Counted from the stretch's first letter, positions 11,981-25,669 are shown. The stretch is 64,000 nucleotides of DNA from Annona cherimola (GCA_030490835.1 CM059977.1:22425335-22489334), one strand, 5' to 3'. The notes: a model not told the origin generated them from the sequence alone. Made by a program: numbers and translations.

Positions 11981-11984
11981 AACT

Positions 11985-12350
11985 TAGGCTGACTAAGGCC
12001 CTTACTTATGCTAGCTTAAAAAACATATTTTTAAGTATTTTTTTGTTTTTTTTACAAAAATGATAAACTAGGTGTATTGAATCTAAAAACCAAGTTTTAC
12101 CATTTTTAGATATTTTAAGTATTTTTTAAATATTTTTAAAATGACATTGTAATAATTTTATGTCATTTGAAATTTATGATAATATTTACGTGCTTAAAAA
12201 TAAAAAATACTTAAAAATATTTAAAATAGTAAAACTTAATTTATAAATTCAATACACCTAGCTTAACATATTTGTAAAAAAGAAAAACCGAAAAAAATAC
12301 CTAAAAGTGTATTTTTTAAGTTGGCTTATGAGAACGAGCCCCTTTTTCTA
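11985..12350. mobile_element. Foldback MITE
   Basis: AAGGCCCTTACTTATG at the left mirrors CATAAGTAAG-like sequence at the right (GGCTTATGAGAACGAGCCCC), and the T/A-rich interior reads as an inverted copy around 12170 (AGTATTTTTTAAATATTT against AAAATACTTAAAAATATT). Same architecture as 246-622. Confidence 0.5.
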
Positions 12351-13606
12351 AATGCCCATGTTACTCATACATAGCGCAGAAAAAAAGCTTTGTCATGCGT
12401 TATCAGCAGGAGTAATTGAAAACTTATGTGCTTGTCACAATGTATTTAAGAAGTTTGATGGGATAAGATATCTCATTAATAAGATAATTTTTTTCAATTT
12501 ATAATACAATTTCTTATGTTTTAATATATTACTTTTCTCGTATTCAATCCCCAGCATTACCTTTTTATCTCATTCCTTTAAATCTCACCAACCTTTTCTT
12601 ATTATTATTATTTTTTTTTTTTGTTTTTTCCTGGAATGCTGGAACTCTGCGTAGCCAAACGCCTGTGGCTTCAAATTGGAATATGAATCACTATCTTATC
12701 TTCTGAGTCTGTTAAAGTCAGATAAATAAATCAGGAAATAATCAGACGTCCATAAGCATGATTCTGATATACAACACCATTGAGAATAGATTGATTCCAA
12801 TTGATGACTACCGGAAGAATCTTTAATTTTTACGACAAAATCGCTGCAAGTGGCTACGAAGGATCTCAAAAAAAGAATATTCTAATGCCACCAACCGGGC
12901 GTGGTGCACGTCGCGCAGACCAGTACACGCACATGATTCCACGCCCAATGACTCGGAAATTTCCGGAAATTCTTTGGTTTGGTGGCTCAACAGACTAGCT
13001 AATGAAATTCAAATGATTTATTATGTTTGAAAATGTATGTTTAGCTGATAGTAAGATGACCATATCAATGAATTTTTTTATCGAGTCTCATATAAATCGC
13101 TAATAAAAATAAGTACCTTAAGGGGTCAAACCATTTAACTCTATGTGGTTTAAATTTTCACCCTACCAACATATAATTTTAAACAAAAGATGTGTTTTCG
13201 AAGTGATAAAATTTTTTGTTGAAATTTTTTATGTAAAATTTTTTAAAATTAGAGAAAATGATGTAATATAATGAAGATAATTATAGAAAATAAAAAATAA
13301 AATAAAATAGATAAATTAGTTATACAAAAATTTACGTATAAATAATTGAAAAATAAGCAACTTTATAGAAATATTTAAATAAATAACTTTAATATAACAT
13401 AATCGTGGAAAGTAAATTTTTTTTAAAGAAATGTTTTTATTTGAAAAATGTTATGATTAAACAAATAACCTAAAAATAGATTATTTTGATATGACAAATT
13501 AACAATTGAACTGAAAAATTCCTTCGAAATTTTCCCAAAATAATATTCTTTCACACACATAAATCACCCCCGATAACTGGCGAGTTATACTGAACAATTG
13601 AAATAA
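12351..13606. other. AT-rich intergenic, no gene seen
   Basis: A Tourist-like remnant can be followed at about 13190-13450 by its interior (ATGATGTAATATAATGAAGATAAT). The remainder shows nothing supportable. Confidence 0.35.
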
Positions 13607-13838
13607 AGGTATGTTTAGTAATGAATAAAACTTTTGATGAAAAATTGTGGAGAGTAAAAGTTGTCAAAGTATGTGATATGATAGAGATAATGATGAGTAG
13701 TAAAGAGGATAAAGTTAATTGTGTAGAAATGATTGAAAAATAAGATAGTTGTATAAGAAAATATGAAAAAATAATTAAAAAATATGATAGTTATGAAAAG
13801 TAAAAAATTTTAAATTGAAAAAATTACCAATCACACCC
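13607..13838. mobile_element. Tourist-like MITE
   Basis: Left end GGTATGTTTAGTAATGAATAAAAC, interior ATGTGATATGATAGAGATAATGATGAG, right end CCAATCACACCC. Slightly degenerate termini, no clear TTA duplication. Confidence 0.6.
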
Positions 13839-14169
13839 AAAAACTTCTCGCTGATATAAAATCCAGGATTCTTGCAATTAGCGTTGTAGGAAATCGCATT
13901 TATTCGCCGACTGCCGGCATCATCGTACTCATTTGTATGTCTTAATTGACATATTCTGCTTCTACCAACCGTGATGGGGCCACTACTGTTGACTTTCTCG
14001 GCCGCGTGGAAAGATTGGCCTTGGGCCTTCAGCAACGCGTAGACGCTTCCGGAAAATAGCACTTGCACCTATTTTATTGGTGGTCTCGGGATGGTGTAGG
14101 AGTCGAACTGGATGTTGTTCCAAGCTACAGCTATGCTTGATAGAAAATTCATACCATCTATTTTATCCA

Positions 14170-14480
14170 TCATAATTTATATTATCATAAATTTTTTTTA
14201 TTTATTTACTATCACTTTACATGGATAATATCTATAAATATATAAAATCAACTTAATAAAATAGTTTAATACTAAATATCAATTTTAAAATTATACTTCA
14301 ATAGGTAAACCATTTAAAACATATTAATATGTGGACAAATAAGTTAATAAAGTATTACTAAATTAGCTAAATATTTTTTTATGATTTTTGTAGATATATT
14401 TTTTTTCACAAATGTAGCCCATGCACATTTTGTTTGCATAAAACTTAGTCTTCTAGTTAAATAAATAATATTAAATATAA
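14170..14480. repeat. Dispersed AT-rich repeat, family R1
   Basis: Carries TTTATATTATCATAAATTTTTT, ATATAAAATCAACTTAATAAAATAG and TAATACTAAATATCAATTTTAA in the same order as 39225-39560. Function unknown, probably a MITE. Confidence 0.45.
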
Positions 14481-14486
14481 GACATT

Positions 14487-14955
14487 TTTGCAAACATGTA
14501 TACGGAGTTTGACCAATATTACATTTGTGTTCCTAGATTTGCCGAAATTGCAAATATATGTACAAGGTTTGCATAAAATTGTAAGTATGTCCATTCCATT
14601 ATGATGTCATTATATTTTTCTATAAAATGACAATAATGTCTCTTAAGTCAAGTAATACACTTGCAATTTTTGCAAATATTGTAAATATATTTTGTAAAAA
14701 AATCTAAAATAATAATATTGGTAAAAATATATAAAATAATAAAATATCAAATATGTTTACAATAGTTAAAAATTTTAACAATGTATTATTTGGTTTAAAG
14801 GACATTTTAGTCATTTTACAAAAAATGAAATCTGTTGACATCCTAATGGAAAATATACACTTGCATACTTTGTGATAATATTTGTAATTTCAGCAGACCT
14901 AGGGAGATAGATGTAATATTAATCAAATTTTGTAGAATATTTGCAAAAAATTTTA
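14487..14955. mobile_element. Inverted-repeat MITE
   Basis: Arms TTTTTGCAAACATGTATACGG...CAATATTACATTTGTG (left) and TAGATGTAATATTAATC...ATATTTGCAAAAA (right) are inverted copies about 85 bp long around an AT-rich centre. Target duplication not resolved. Confidence 0.5.
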
Positions 14956-17245
14956 AATAAAATAGATAAAGCGATTTTTTAATAGAATATCGAAATATTA
15001 AAGATGCAACAGATTGCATGGAACCGAACATGAAGAGGGGTAAAAAAGGATGTAAACGGAAGAAGTGGGGGAAAGGTGTCATCCGTTGTTAGACAGAGCC
15101 TATTTCGCTTATTAGTTAATTTCTTAATTCATTTCATCCTCAAATGCAAAACTTTTAATAGATTTTCTTGATGAAACTTGCTTCTCAATTCCTCAATCAT
15201 TTAACTCGAGCCTAATAAGATGGATACATCAAATTATCATTTACCCATCTTAGGACTTCGGTTGATTTTCTTCCTTGCTGATGCAATTTTCTAATCATTT
15301 CAACGTTCCTTCGTTTTTTTTTAAATTTTTTTAATAACACTTTCTTTATCACATCACGCTCGTATTCCTGCTTCGGCTTCTCAACTCGCTTCTACACATT
15401 TGAATCTGTGACTTGATTTTAGTGAACTGCTTGCTTTGCAACATTTCTATCCTGTCTTCCCATGGATTGGATATGTATACTGGGATGCAATATCAAAACC
15501 ATCAACTAAACGGAACTGAAGCATGAAATAGTGCGCCAGGTATTTTTTGTCCATCTTCTCAAGCTCATGATATAGAAATATAATAACGACTGCAGCCGAC
15601 ACTGGCTTCTAATGTTGGGAAATTTTTATTGATTAACATCATAATCACCTTTGTATCTTGTATGCAAAATCATCTAGAAAATAAATTAAAAACGGATATA
15701 TACTTGCATTTTTCTAGAAAAGGAGATTCTCTCTTTTTACAAAAATGTTTTGTTAAAAAAGAAACTCTTGCACATAACTCAAGCATAACAGCTTATGTCA
15801 TTTCTACTTTTAATTTAGCTCATAGTAAAAAATAAAAAATAGATATCGAGATTTCTATGCATAAAAAGGTCATGCTCTATTAAATTATTTAAGTCCATTT
15901 AGTTTTAAACCTTGTAAAATCACTTTTAAATTGAAACACTTCTTGCTAACACATAATATATAATTATTATATATTTTTTGTTCAAAATCCAACATCCAAT
16001 GCCCCAACGAATTGCAAAGGATGAGAAAGAGTCTGCCAAATCATGCATCACCATCTTCCGCAAGTAATAAGTCTCTAGGGAATAAGAACACTTGGGCTAG
16101 GAAGTAAAAGGAAGAGAAGGAAATAAGCAAGTTTGAAGAGAGGAAATTTTTTTTTTGGAGATATATAAACTACTTTGAAATTTTTACCTTACGCAGTCCC
16201 AATACATAGCTAGTATTGAGCTGAGAGTTTGTGGAACCCATGCGCTCACAATCTTTTGCTGGCGACTAGTTGTTGTCCGCAGTCAGCCAATTGCAATACT
16301 GTTATCAGAAAAATGACATGTATACGGTAATATCAACATGGGAAAAAGGACCAAATGACATTGGGAAAACATAACTAATTAGTTGAAAATAGTTCCTTGA
16401 ATCACAAGATGACTTTCACACAAATATCACAACAAAATGGCTTGAACACCAAAGAAGGGTCTTTAATGCTGAATATCGAGAATAACAACAACAAGCTGTG
16501 CATGAATCACAGTAACAAAATAGCAATGCTACTGCTGGCAGGTGAAAGGGAAACCAGACCAAAAGCAGGGAGAAACTGGAGGTGATTCATCCAATTCAAT
16601 AAACGGCCCCAACAGCTAGCATATAAACAAAATTCTACTTGTTCCCACTGTATCAGCAGCAACTATCTGTATATCATCTCTAATCCAGCTTGTGAATCAG
16701 GCAAAAAGTAGTTCCCTACTTAATCTCCTCACCGTAAAAGAAGTAGAGACATCACTTTAAAGGTCATAAACTGAAGAATATCTTCCGCTGCTTATCCAGT
16801 AAAAGATTCATCAATTATAATAGCATGCGACATCAGAGGAATTTTTATGGGGAGAATTTTCCAGGACACTTCTAATAAACCATATCCAGTCCTAGACTAA
16901 TAATTTTGTGAATATTTCACTTTTAGGAAGCTAAATATCCTTCCAGAGAGATTAACTCTGAGGCACTTACCCTTAATTCGTCAACTGCATCCAAGAAAAT
17001 GAATTACATGGACAAAGAAACAACGGATCTCGAACTTGGGATTAGACGTAGAAGGGTTGAACCGAAGTTGTTGAAGTCATTGAAGCATCTCTGGAACCCT
17101 TCCACAGTGCAGCAGCTGGTCTATTCGTACAGAAAGATAATAATAAAAAATTTTACAAGAGCAAGATGTGGAAAGAGAAAAAAACAAGAAGAATATCAAA
17201 ATTCATCCCAAAGTCATCTAAAGTAAAAGCAAAGAAATTTGGGTT
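14956..17245. other. Intergenic; possible remnant of an unrecognised minus-strand gene
   Basis: Less AT-rich and repeat-poor compared with neighbours. On the minus strand at about 17050-17130 an AG acceptor is followed by a short open stretch ending PAAALWKGSRDASMTSTTS... and a stop, and about 16965-16985 reads DAVDELR before a GTAAGT donor. These could be exons of an unknown or decayed gene, or chance. No family recognised. Confidence 0.15.
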
Positions 17246-17249
17246 GAGG

Positions 17250-17565
17250 CTAAAAGCATTCGATTGCACTTAGCCTTAGCCTCGGTGCACACGGATGCAT
17301 TTAACCTATTTTTAAAATTTATTAATTTTTTTTTATATAATTGTTAATCTAAATATATTTAAGATGTGTGTTAATTTTTATCATTTTTGAAGTATTTTAG
17401 ATATTTATTTTTAATTTTTGAAAATTAGTGATATTTTAAATAATATTTTACATATGTTAAATGCATTTAGATTAACAATTGCATAAAAAAATTTTCAAAA
17501 AAAAATTTAAAAAATAGGGTAAAGCATCCGAATGTACTGAAGCTAAGTACACCCGGGCACATTGT
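17250..17565. mobile_element. Foldback MITE (same family as 58714)
   Basis: TCGATTGCACTTAGCCTTAGC at the left is mirrored by GAAGCTAAGTACACCCGGGC at the right. The interior shares TTAATCTAAATATATTTAA and TTTTGAAAATTAGTGA blocks with 246-622. Confidence 0.5.
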
Positions 17566-17693
17566 ATCAACATCTAAAATTTTTACCCTATATCTCACAC
17601 CAACAACGTACATGAGGAAAATCAAGCTAGATGGATTCAAGCAAAACGAAGTACTTGATATGTTTCTGACAATTATAAGAATGCAATACAGCC

Positions 17694-17894
17694 CTAGTAG
17701 TTCACAGCAAGTTGAAGTGACAAGCTAACAAAGCCATTCGAAACATCATTTCTAGAAGCAATTGGAAGACAGTAATAATAAGGCACCATCGGATATCTCA
17801 TATCTGCAGCCACTTCATCTTCTAAACTGCTAGTTTCGTATCCAATTAGGTATAAATCAATCTCATGAAATATGGTGCATGTCTTGGTTGTCAA
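17694..17894 (-). other. Unrecognised open reading stretch
   Basis: About 65 open codons on the minus strand ending at a stop, with SLEDEVAADMRYPMVPYYYC in the middle. No ATG begins the frame and no splice partner could be proven. It abuts an hAT insertion at 17914, which could have broken a gene. Could equally be non-coding. Confidence 0.15.
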
Positions 17895-17913
17895 TCAGCC
17901 AATCCCTACCCAT

Positions 17914-19247
17914 TAGGGGTGCAACTCGGGTCAGGTTATACCGGGTTTGAGTGAATCCAAACCCTAAGCCAACCGGGTTGGAGTAAACCCAAACCCTAAG
18001 AATTTAATCCGGATTCGGACCGGGTTTACATTGGTTTTGGTTTGGTTTCGAGTTACCAATAAACTGTTTTTTTTTCAAATTTAATTGTAATCTAAAAGAA
18101 AATTATTGGAATGTACATACCTGTGTTTATGAAGTCAAGCCTCACGTTGAATTCTGCAACATCATGCTGAACTCTGCAATATTCTTTGAATGAACTCTGC
18201 AAGTAATTTTTCAGCACCCTATAGACACAAATAAATGAGAAATTAGTTAGTTTTATGACTAGTTGATCATTTCTATTTAATAGCTAATGGAAATAACTCA
18301 AGTGTAGCAAATAGAAAATGAACATATCATACCAACTATTGTAGTTGAAACTAAATATTATCATACAAATTGCTGAAATTGAATTCAAACTGAATATTTA
18401 TCATACAAATTACTAAAATAGAAATTGATCACTTGTTATACCAATAAACTTAAAATATGAATAAAATTTATACTACAGTCTGAAATTCAAACTAACAGAT
18501 TTCTCATATTAACAGAAAGTATAGTATGAAATAGATTTATCATACCAACTCAAATTCAAACATAATCTATATAACAGTTATTCAAAGCAACTAAATCTAA
18601 ATACACTAAGCATAATGGTTCAACATTCCAATCTAATTTAAGTGCAATCCAAATTTAAAATGACAATATAAACAAATCTCAAGTTTAAATAAGTTTACAT
18701 CCACTTTTAAACAAATTCAAAATTCAAATGAGTTCATGTCTCTAAAGTTTCCAAAAAAATTAAAAAATTATTTGAAGACTTTCAAGTAATTTCTCCCTTG
18801 ATTTCCTTCTGCATTTCTAATGTCAAGTTCTTCCTCCTCGATTTACATCTTCGAAAATAATATGCATCAATCTAGACAAAAAAATGCATGCAACTGTTAG
18901 CAAAAGAAGATAATAATCATAAAAAATCATCCTAAAAATTAAGTTACCTCAAGCATGCTTTGGTAATGGAGGAAGATGTGATTTGTCTGAACTAGAGTTG
19001 GTAATGCTTGAAACATGTATATATATTAATATTACAAAAAAACATGTATAATTTATGAAAAAATTATATAAATTACATTGGGTTCGGACCGGGTTGGTGC
19101 GAACACAGTTTTGGTTTCGGATTTCTATGGGTCGGGTTGAAACCGGGTCTATTTAGAAAAATCTAAAAAATAAAATCCATTTTTTAGTTTTGGTACTGGG
19201 TTGGGTCGGGCGGGTTCGGACCAAACCGGTAACAAGTTGCACCCCTA
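17914..19247. mobile_element. hAT element, 1.33 kb, non-autonomous
   Basis: Termini TAGGGGTGCAACTCGGG and AACAAGTTGCACCCCTA are inverted repeats, flanked by 8-bp CTACCCAT (17906-17913) and TTACCCAT (19248-19255), 7/8 identical: the hAT signature. Subterminal CCGGGTTTGG/CGGGTT repeats flank a 1-kb AT-rich interior without transposase. Confidence 0.85.
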
Positions 19248-19655
19248 TTACCCATCGACCAAAAAAATTAAAAAAACCCACAATGTGCTACACAGTAACC
19301 ATCTTTATTTCAAATTCATTTCCAGTAAATGTTTGGTAGCATACAAATTTTCTTTTACCATCCTTTCATGCTTTATAAACTTCATTTTATCCTTGTATTT
19401 TTGAGTTCCTTGTTTTTACCCCTCTTCCTTAATTCTTCGGAAGGAAAATTCGGCCTTATTGCAACCAGTTCCAAACTTCCAATCTTCCATTACCCAACTC
19501 ATCGTTTTTCAGCCATCATTTATGATGGTTGACTTCAAAAATAGTAAAGCTTTCTACACAAGTTAATTATACTTAGATTAATAACTTAATAAAAAACATC
19601 GAGGTGTGTTTTGATACACACTTAAAACTTTTCAAATAAAATTTTTCTCAACATA

Positions 19656-19949
19656 GGGTGTGTTTGAAAGTTATAAAACTTTTGATGAAAAATTTTCGAT
19701 GTAAAAGTTATTATTGGTAGAAAATGATATGATATGATATAAGTAATAATGATAAGTAAAGAGAATAAATTTAAAATAAATAGGTTAATAGCATTGATAA
19801 TTGTATATAAATAATCGAAAAGTAGGGTTGTTGTATAGAAATTAGAAAGATGTCAAAAATAATTAAAAACTAAGATAATTATGAAGAGTGAAAAGTTTTA
19901 GATTGAAAAGTTTTAATTTGACAATTTTTACAAATTGCCAAAAACACCC
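19656..19949. mobile_element. Tourist-like MITE
   Basis: Starts GGGTGTGTTTGAAAG, interior ATGATATGATATGATATAAG, ends GCCAAAAACACCC. It abuts an inverted copy on the right. Confidence 0.65.
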
Positions 19950-19951
19950 GT

Positions 19952-20173
19952 AATACTTTTCACTATCCACAACAATCTTATTTTTAATTATTTTTTCATA
20001 ATTTTCTATATAATTTCCTTAGTTTTCAATTTTTTTACATAATTACTTGTACAACTAACATATCTATTTTAATTTTATTATCTTTACTCTCATAATTGCT
20101 CATATCATGTTATATTATGTTTTCTCGTTTAAAATTTTTTTCATCAACAAGTTTTATTACTGCCCAAACACCC
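19952..20173. mobile_element. Tourist-like MITE fragment in inverted orientation
   Basis: Inverted relative to its left neighbour: CTTTTCACTATCCACAAC at the start and GTTTTATTACTGCCCAAACACCC at the end. Together they form a near-palindromic pair. Confidence 0.55.
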
Positions 20174-20663
20174 TGTAAAAATTTTAAAAATAAGTTTTTT
20201 CATTACTTCTTAACTCTAATTTAATGGTAACCCCATTTCATTGGAATTGGGTGTGTTTATTTAGAAAAAAATAAAAAATGGAAATGAAATAGACATATTG
20301 GGAGTAAGGTAGAAATAAAAATATATAAGGCGGTTATAAGAAAAATAAGAGAAAATGATTAAAAATATAAAAATAAATAAAATATATAAATACAAATTTA
20401 AAAAGTATGATGGCTAAAGGTTAATTTTTTCATTCTAATTTCCTTTCTATCATTTCTCTCATGTTTTTGGCTCACGTTCATGGGTTCGTTGATATTTATG
20501 GGGATCCAAAATTCATAACATCAAATATTTACATAGGCCATTATAATTTAATGGTCAATATCAACGTATTAAATTTTTTTAAAACTTTTATATAAAATGA
20601 ATTCAAATGGAATCGACTTTATTCAATTTGTTCCCATTTTATATTAATTTATACTTTATTCAA

Positions 20664-20815
20664 GGTGTGTCTTGCAAGTGATAAAACTTTTGGTGTAAAA
20701 ATTTTGAATTAAAAAAATTGATGTAATGTGATAGGAATAGTGATGAAAATAAAATTAAAATAAATATATTAGTTGTATATGGTTGAGAAGGAAGAGTTTG
20801 AGATGAAAGATTTTT
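20664..20815. mobile_element. Tourist-like MITE fragment
   Basis: GGTGTGTCTTGCAAGTGATAAAAC followed by the family interior (GATGTAATGTGATAGGAATAGTG), cut off where the LINE relic begins. Confidence 0.45.
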
Positions 20816-20822
20816 TTTTTTA

Positions 20823-22140
20823 AAACGAAAAGCCTGGACAGCCTAACTCTCTAGGACTACTCCGCAAAATTCTCCAAAGAAGGAGATGGAGGAGTTAGAC
20901 CTAGAGGAATATTATTCGATAATTGACATTTTTTACATAAAAAATTAGAAAAAGAACTCGCGATATCCAACCATGAAACAAATTTCACAAGGCCATGAGC
21001 TATCGAGTCCCTGATTCTTAGAATATGAGAGAATAGGCAAGAGAAAGAAGGTGGGGATTAAGGATCTTATCTGGTCAACCAAATGTCCTAAATACGAACA
21101 ATTTGGGCTTCCGCAATCAATTGACTTAATAAGAGTGGGAGAATTAATTTCCACACTGACATTGCACAACTGCAAATTCGAGGCTAATTTAATGGCAAAT
21201 AAAACCATGTTGGCCTCCATGAGAAAGGGATTGAAAATCCCATCTTTACACGACACCTTGGCAACGATAAAGACACCGTTAGAATTATGAATAATCATCC
21301 CCATGCCCGTCTTACACATTTGCAGATTGAAACTCGTATTCACATTGATTTTCAACATCCCTTGGTTGGGCTTGCACCCACGAGCAACATAGAAATGATA
21401 TCCCTTGAAGAGATTGAAGAAAGTTGGTGTAAGAATAACACAGGTTGTGAGGGCAGTTCAAGAAAGATGGGGCTAGATCCCTCAATGTAGAATTTATTGC
21501 AACAAAACTATACTCTCTAGCAAGTAGAGAAGAATAGAATGAAAGGATACAAAGATTTGAAGGTGGTGAGGTGCCTAAAAATCTTTCGAAAAGAAGAAAA
21601 TGTCGTATCTGAAGAACTCTTATGAAACTCTAAAAGAGATGGAAACAATTTTCCTCGCCTTGATTGCACAAAGAGTAGTAGATTTAGGTAGAGATGCTCC
21701 TTCTAGCTAAGTTAACTTTAGTGGAGAGAGAATCCAACAACATCCTATAGTCGAAAATGATAATTTTCTTAAGAATCTTAAGTCTCTAGAATTTTCTTCG
21801 CACTTGTGGGTCCACTTCAATGCTTGAAGGTTCAATAAATTAAGAGTTATTCGCATGTTGTATCTGACATGCCAACTTGACTCTTTGTAGACCATCACTC
21901 TCTAGACTCCAGAAGATGCAATCCTCCTCCCCACTCAATATAATTGGCACATTTTGAACCTCTTTCCAACCGGTCTCATCTGCCACCATCTTAACTGAAT
22001 TCTCTTTCTATATATTGTATTTCTCGTCAATGAAAGTTGCCACCTTGACATTATCATGAAAATCTGTTGGAAAGGATCCGACTCGTTGAATAATTGACGA
22101 GGCTCAGTAGTCCTTAAAAAATCAGATCCTATCACTAACT
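20823..22140 (-). pseudogene. Decayed LINE ORF2 fragment (zf-RVT and RNase H)
   Basis: Reading the minus strand with frame changes gives a zf-RVT region (IIIFDYRMLLDSLSTKVNLA near 21700-21770, then GEENCFHLF) and, at 20945-21358, an RNase H-like segment (KINVNTSF, GMIIHNSNG, FLMEAN, VEINSPTLI). Several stops and shifts separate the parts. A T-run at 20810-20822 is the probable poly(A) tail. Much older than the copy at 4178-6194. Confidence 0.7.
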
Positions 22141-22378
22141 CCTAACCTCTATTTACAACCACTCAAAAGAAGAGATTTCACTTTAAGGATACCTTTCCAC
22201 GCAAGAGAATTTGAAACCCTGGGTATAGAGTTTCAGGAATCTCTACTAGGAAAGTACCACGCCAGAACATGCCATTTGATATTTTTCTTTTTTAAAAAAA
22301 ACATGCCATTCGGTATTTTAGGTGTCATATTTTTCATACAACACGTGACGATCAATGTTATGAAAACTATACTGGACC

Positions 22379-23239
22379 TAGGTGTGCGACTTGGGTCAGG
22401 TTATATTGAGTTTGTGTGAACCTAAACCCCAAGCCTACCGATTTATGTGAACCCAAACCCAAACCCTAACATTAGAATCCGGGTTTAGGTCGGGTTGACA
22501 TTGGTTTTTATATTGGTTTCGAGTTGAAATTCAGGTTATTCTCAAACCAATAGAAGTTGAAATTACTGGTAAATATAATAATTTTTTAAAAATATTATTC
22601 CATTAGCACATGAATAATTACATGTGAATATATTTATATAACCTATAATATATTTAATTTTGATGAAAGTTAGTCTTTGAATTAAAAAATAATTCTAAAT
22701 ATAATAAATTTACACATAACAATCTAGGTAATGTTATTAAAAAAATCAAGGTAAGAAAAATAAATGAAATTATTATCTAAAATTTAATAAGAGTGAGACT
22801 TATATTTAACGTAGTTAATTAATATATGTAATAAATTTAAAGAGCTGATATATTTATAATTATTTACAAATGAAGCTAACGTAAATGTAACATATTTCAA
22901 CTTTTATAGAAAAATGCATATAATATTTAAGTTTCAGAATAAACATCTTCCAGTTTAACTAAATTATAATTATATGAAATAGCTTTTATTGAAATTATAA
23001 TTGAAATTTTAATACATAAATAAATATAAATATTTTAATAAATTAGGGAGAATATCGTATTTGGGCCAGGTTAGGTTTGAGTATCAGATTGATGTAAACC
23101 CGGTATTGGTTTCAGATTTTTCTTGGGTTAGGTTGAAACCAGGCATATTTTGAAAAATTTTAAAAAATTAACCTAAACTTGGTTTTTGAAACTGGGTTGA
23201 GTCGGGTTCGAATAGACCCAGTACCAAGTCGCATCCCTA
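22379..23239. mobile_element. hAT element, 0.86 kb, non-autonomous
   Basis: Termini TAGGTGTGCGACTTGGGTC and CCAAGTCGCATCCCTA with flanking 8-mers ACTGGACC (22371-22378) and ACTAGACC (23240-23247), 7/8 identical. Subterminal GGGTTCGA/CCCAAACCC tracts match the 17914 element. Interior AT-rich, no ORF. Confidence 0.75.
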
Positions 23240-23324
23240 ACTAGACCGGCCGGTGGGACAGGTTTGGTTTGATTGAGTTCAACCGATTGAGCCGGATTCA
23301 ACTTGTTGAGTGGATAGTGGGAGT

Positions 23325-23942
23325 AGAGATGTTAATGGTCATGGTCAACTTGTCAACTCGCTCGTCCAACTCGTTTATACATGAGTTTGGGTTGAGATTT
23401 TTGAATAAATGGGTTATGATCCGTCAACCCGTTTAACCATTTAATTAAATAAATGGATTATGGTTGAAATTTTATAACTCGTCAACCTGTTTAGTAACCC
23501 ATTTAACTCATATAACATGTTCAAACCGTTTAATTCGTTTAACCTATTTAACTCGCTTAATTCATTAAAGTTTTATATATATACATGTAAACTCTTTAGT
23601 TATTTTTCCTCTCTAAGTCTTCCACAAGTCACCTAATTTTTCATTTTTTATTGATATCCTAATTCCATTTTTCCGTTATTGTCCTATTTTCATTTCCCTT
23701 ACGCCGAAAACACCTTCTCGTCTCTCACTACGATATCATCATCTACTGGAGTTTAGACTTTCAAGTTATTTGTTATACAACTTGTTAACAACCCACCAAC
23801 CCGTTTATTAAATAGGTTGTAAATGAGTTAGGGTTGAAGTTTTTTAAATGGGTTAATAAACAAATTAGGGTTGAGATATTTTAAATGGGTTAGGATTAGG
23901 ATTAGACTCAAACTCGTCCAACCCGATCCGTTAACACACCTA
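23325..23942. mobile_element. hAT element, 0.62 kb, different TIR
   Basis: Ends TAGAGATGTTAATGG and CCGTTAACACACCTA are inverted repeats, flanked by a perfect 8-bp duplication AGTGGGAG (23317-23324, 23943-23950). The interior carries repeated CAACCCGTTTA and AACTCGTCCAAC motifs. No transposase. Confidence 0.8.
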
Positions 23943-25320
23943 AGTGGGAGGGAAAAAAACCGCACTTGAATTAGTGTTGGTAGAATCAGGCCGGTATTTC
24001 GGTACGATTAGCCTGGTCCTGGTTACATATCACAAACTGCTCGAATTGAATGAACCGCAGTCGAACCAGTAACGACGATTTGACCGGATTCGGCCGGTTC
24101 AACTCAAGGGAAATAAAAAAAATAAAAGCACGTAGTTGGCCTCAAATTTTATTTGCCTCCTATGGTCCCGCTCGAAAGCACTTACTCCCGCCTTCTCTCC
24201 TCTGCTCTCCAGTTTTGATTTCTTCCCCATCTCCGGCCAGCAGTGAAGTCGTCGGCTGCTTCAGCCATTTTCGGTATTCTTCATCATCCTCTACGATTGG
24301 CCAACTTTCAGGCAGGAGGTTGCGTAGCCGTCAACTACTCTAGCTAAGCATCCCTCTTTTCTCTCGACATCCTCCCTTATTCTTCCTCTTCGGTAGCCCC
24401 TTATGGTCGTCAATTGCTGCCACTCGACATCGTCTCCTCTTCCTCCGGCAGCTGTACAAACCCCTTCCTCATTTTCGATTTTCTTCCCCCTTCACGTTGG
24501 GTAGCTACGAGCCCGCGGCAGCAAGACTGCGAAGCCCTCACCAGCATCCTCTTCTACGTCAACTGCTTTTGCCATAACCAGCGCTCGACTGCTACGTCCT
24601 TAACTCTGACATTCGACTCCGGCATTCCCTGCCTGCTCTGGCATTTGACTGCTGCTGATCACAGTTCCGGTGGCCCCTCACAGCATTGGATTACTGCCAT
24701 TTAACATCCCTATCTCTACTCCGGTGCTGCTCGACATCCTTGCTCCGACGCTACACAGCCCTACTTTTCTCCCTCTCTGCAACCGATAGGCGCACACAAC
24801 CCTGCAGATATATTTCTCTCTTTTTTTGTTTATTTTTCCAATTAAAATATGCAACATCTAAAACTAAATTAATAGTTGAAGATCGTGAAAAGGATACAGG
24901 GCTGGAGCATGCTCGTTCCTTATTGATTTATTTTATTTATTTATTTTTGTTAGATATGTTTATAAAAGTGCAATTCATAAATAAGTTGAGATAAAGAGAA
25001 AGAATTCAAGTCTTAAGTGTCAAGATTCAAGGTTTATTACACATTTCAGGTCACTTAATCTTAGTTATTCTTTAAAATTTAATATATTATTTTTGTGCTT
25101 ATTTATTGAATATGTGAACATTTTTTATTTTATTTTTTGCATGATTTATTGTGATGATTAGAGTATGACATATAGATTTAAGAGTTATGAATATATAATA
25201 ATATGATTAATTTAAAATAATTAAATATTTATAACATCATAAATATATTATGCTAAAATAACTTGTTTAAGCCGATTTATTTAACTGGTAGAATTGGTTC
25301 CAACCCGACCAGTCTCTTTA

Positions 25321-25635
25321 GGGTATGTTTGACAATGGTTAAAAAGTGTCAAGTTAGACATTTACAACTTTTCAATTTAAAATTTTTTATTCTCCACAAC
25401 TATCATATTTTTTAATTATTTTTTTACATTTTTTCTATACAACTACCTTATTTTTCAATTATTTCTGCACAACTATCCTATTTTTAAATTATTTTTACAC
25501 AACTATCCATACAACTAACCTATCTCTTTTAACTTTATCATATTTACTGCTTATCATTATCCCTATTATGTTGTATCATTTCACACCTTTTACTCCTCAC
25601 AATTTTTATCAAAAATTTTATCAAACTCCGAACCC
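25321..25635. mobile_element. Tourist-like MITE
   Basis: GGGTATGTTTGACAATGG after TTA at 25318-25320; interior TTTTCAATTATTTCTGCACAAC; right end degenerate (CAAACTCCGAACCC). Confidence 0.65.
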
Positions 25636-25669
25636 ACAACCACCGTTTGGTTCTGCCAAGATTGACTTA

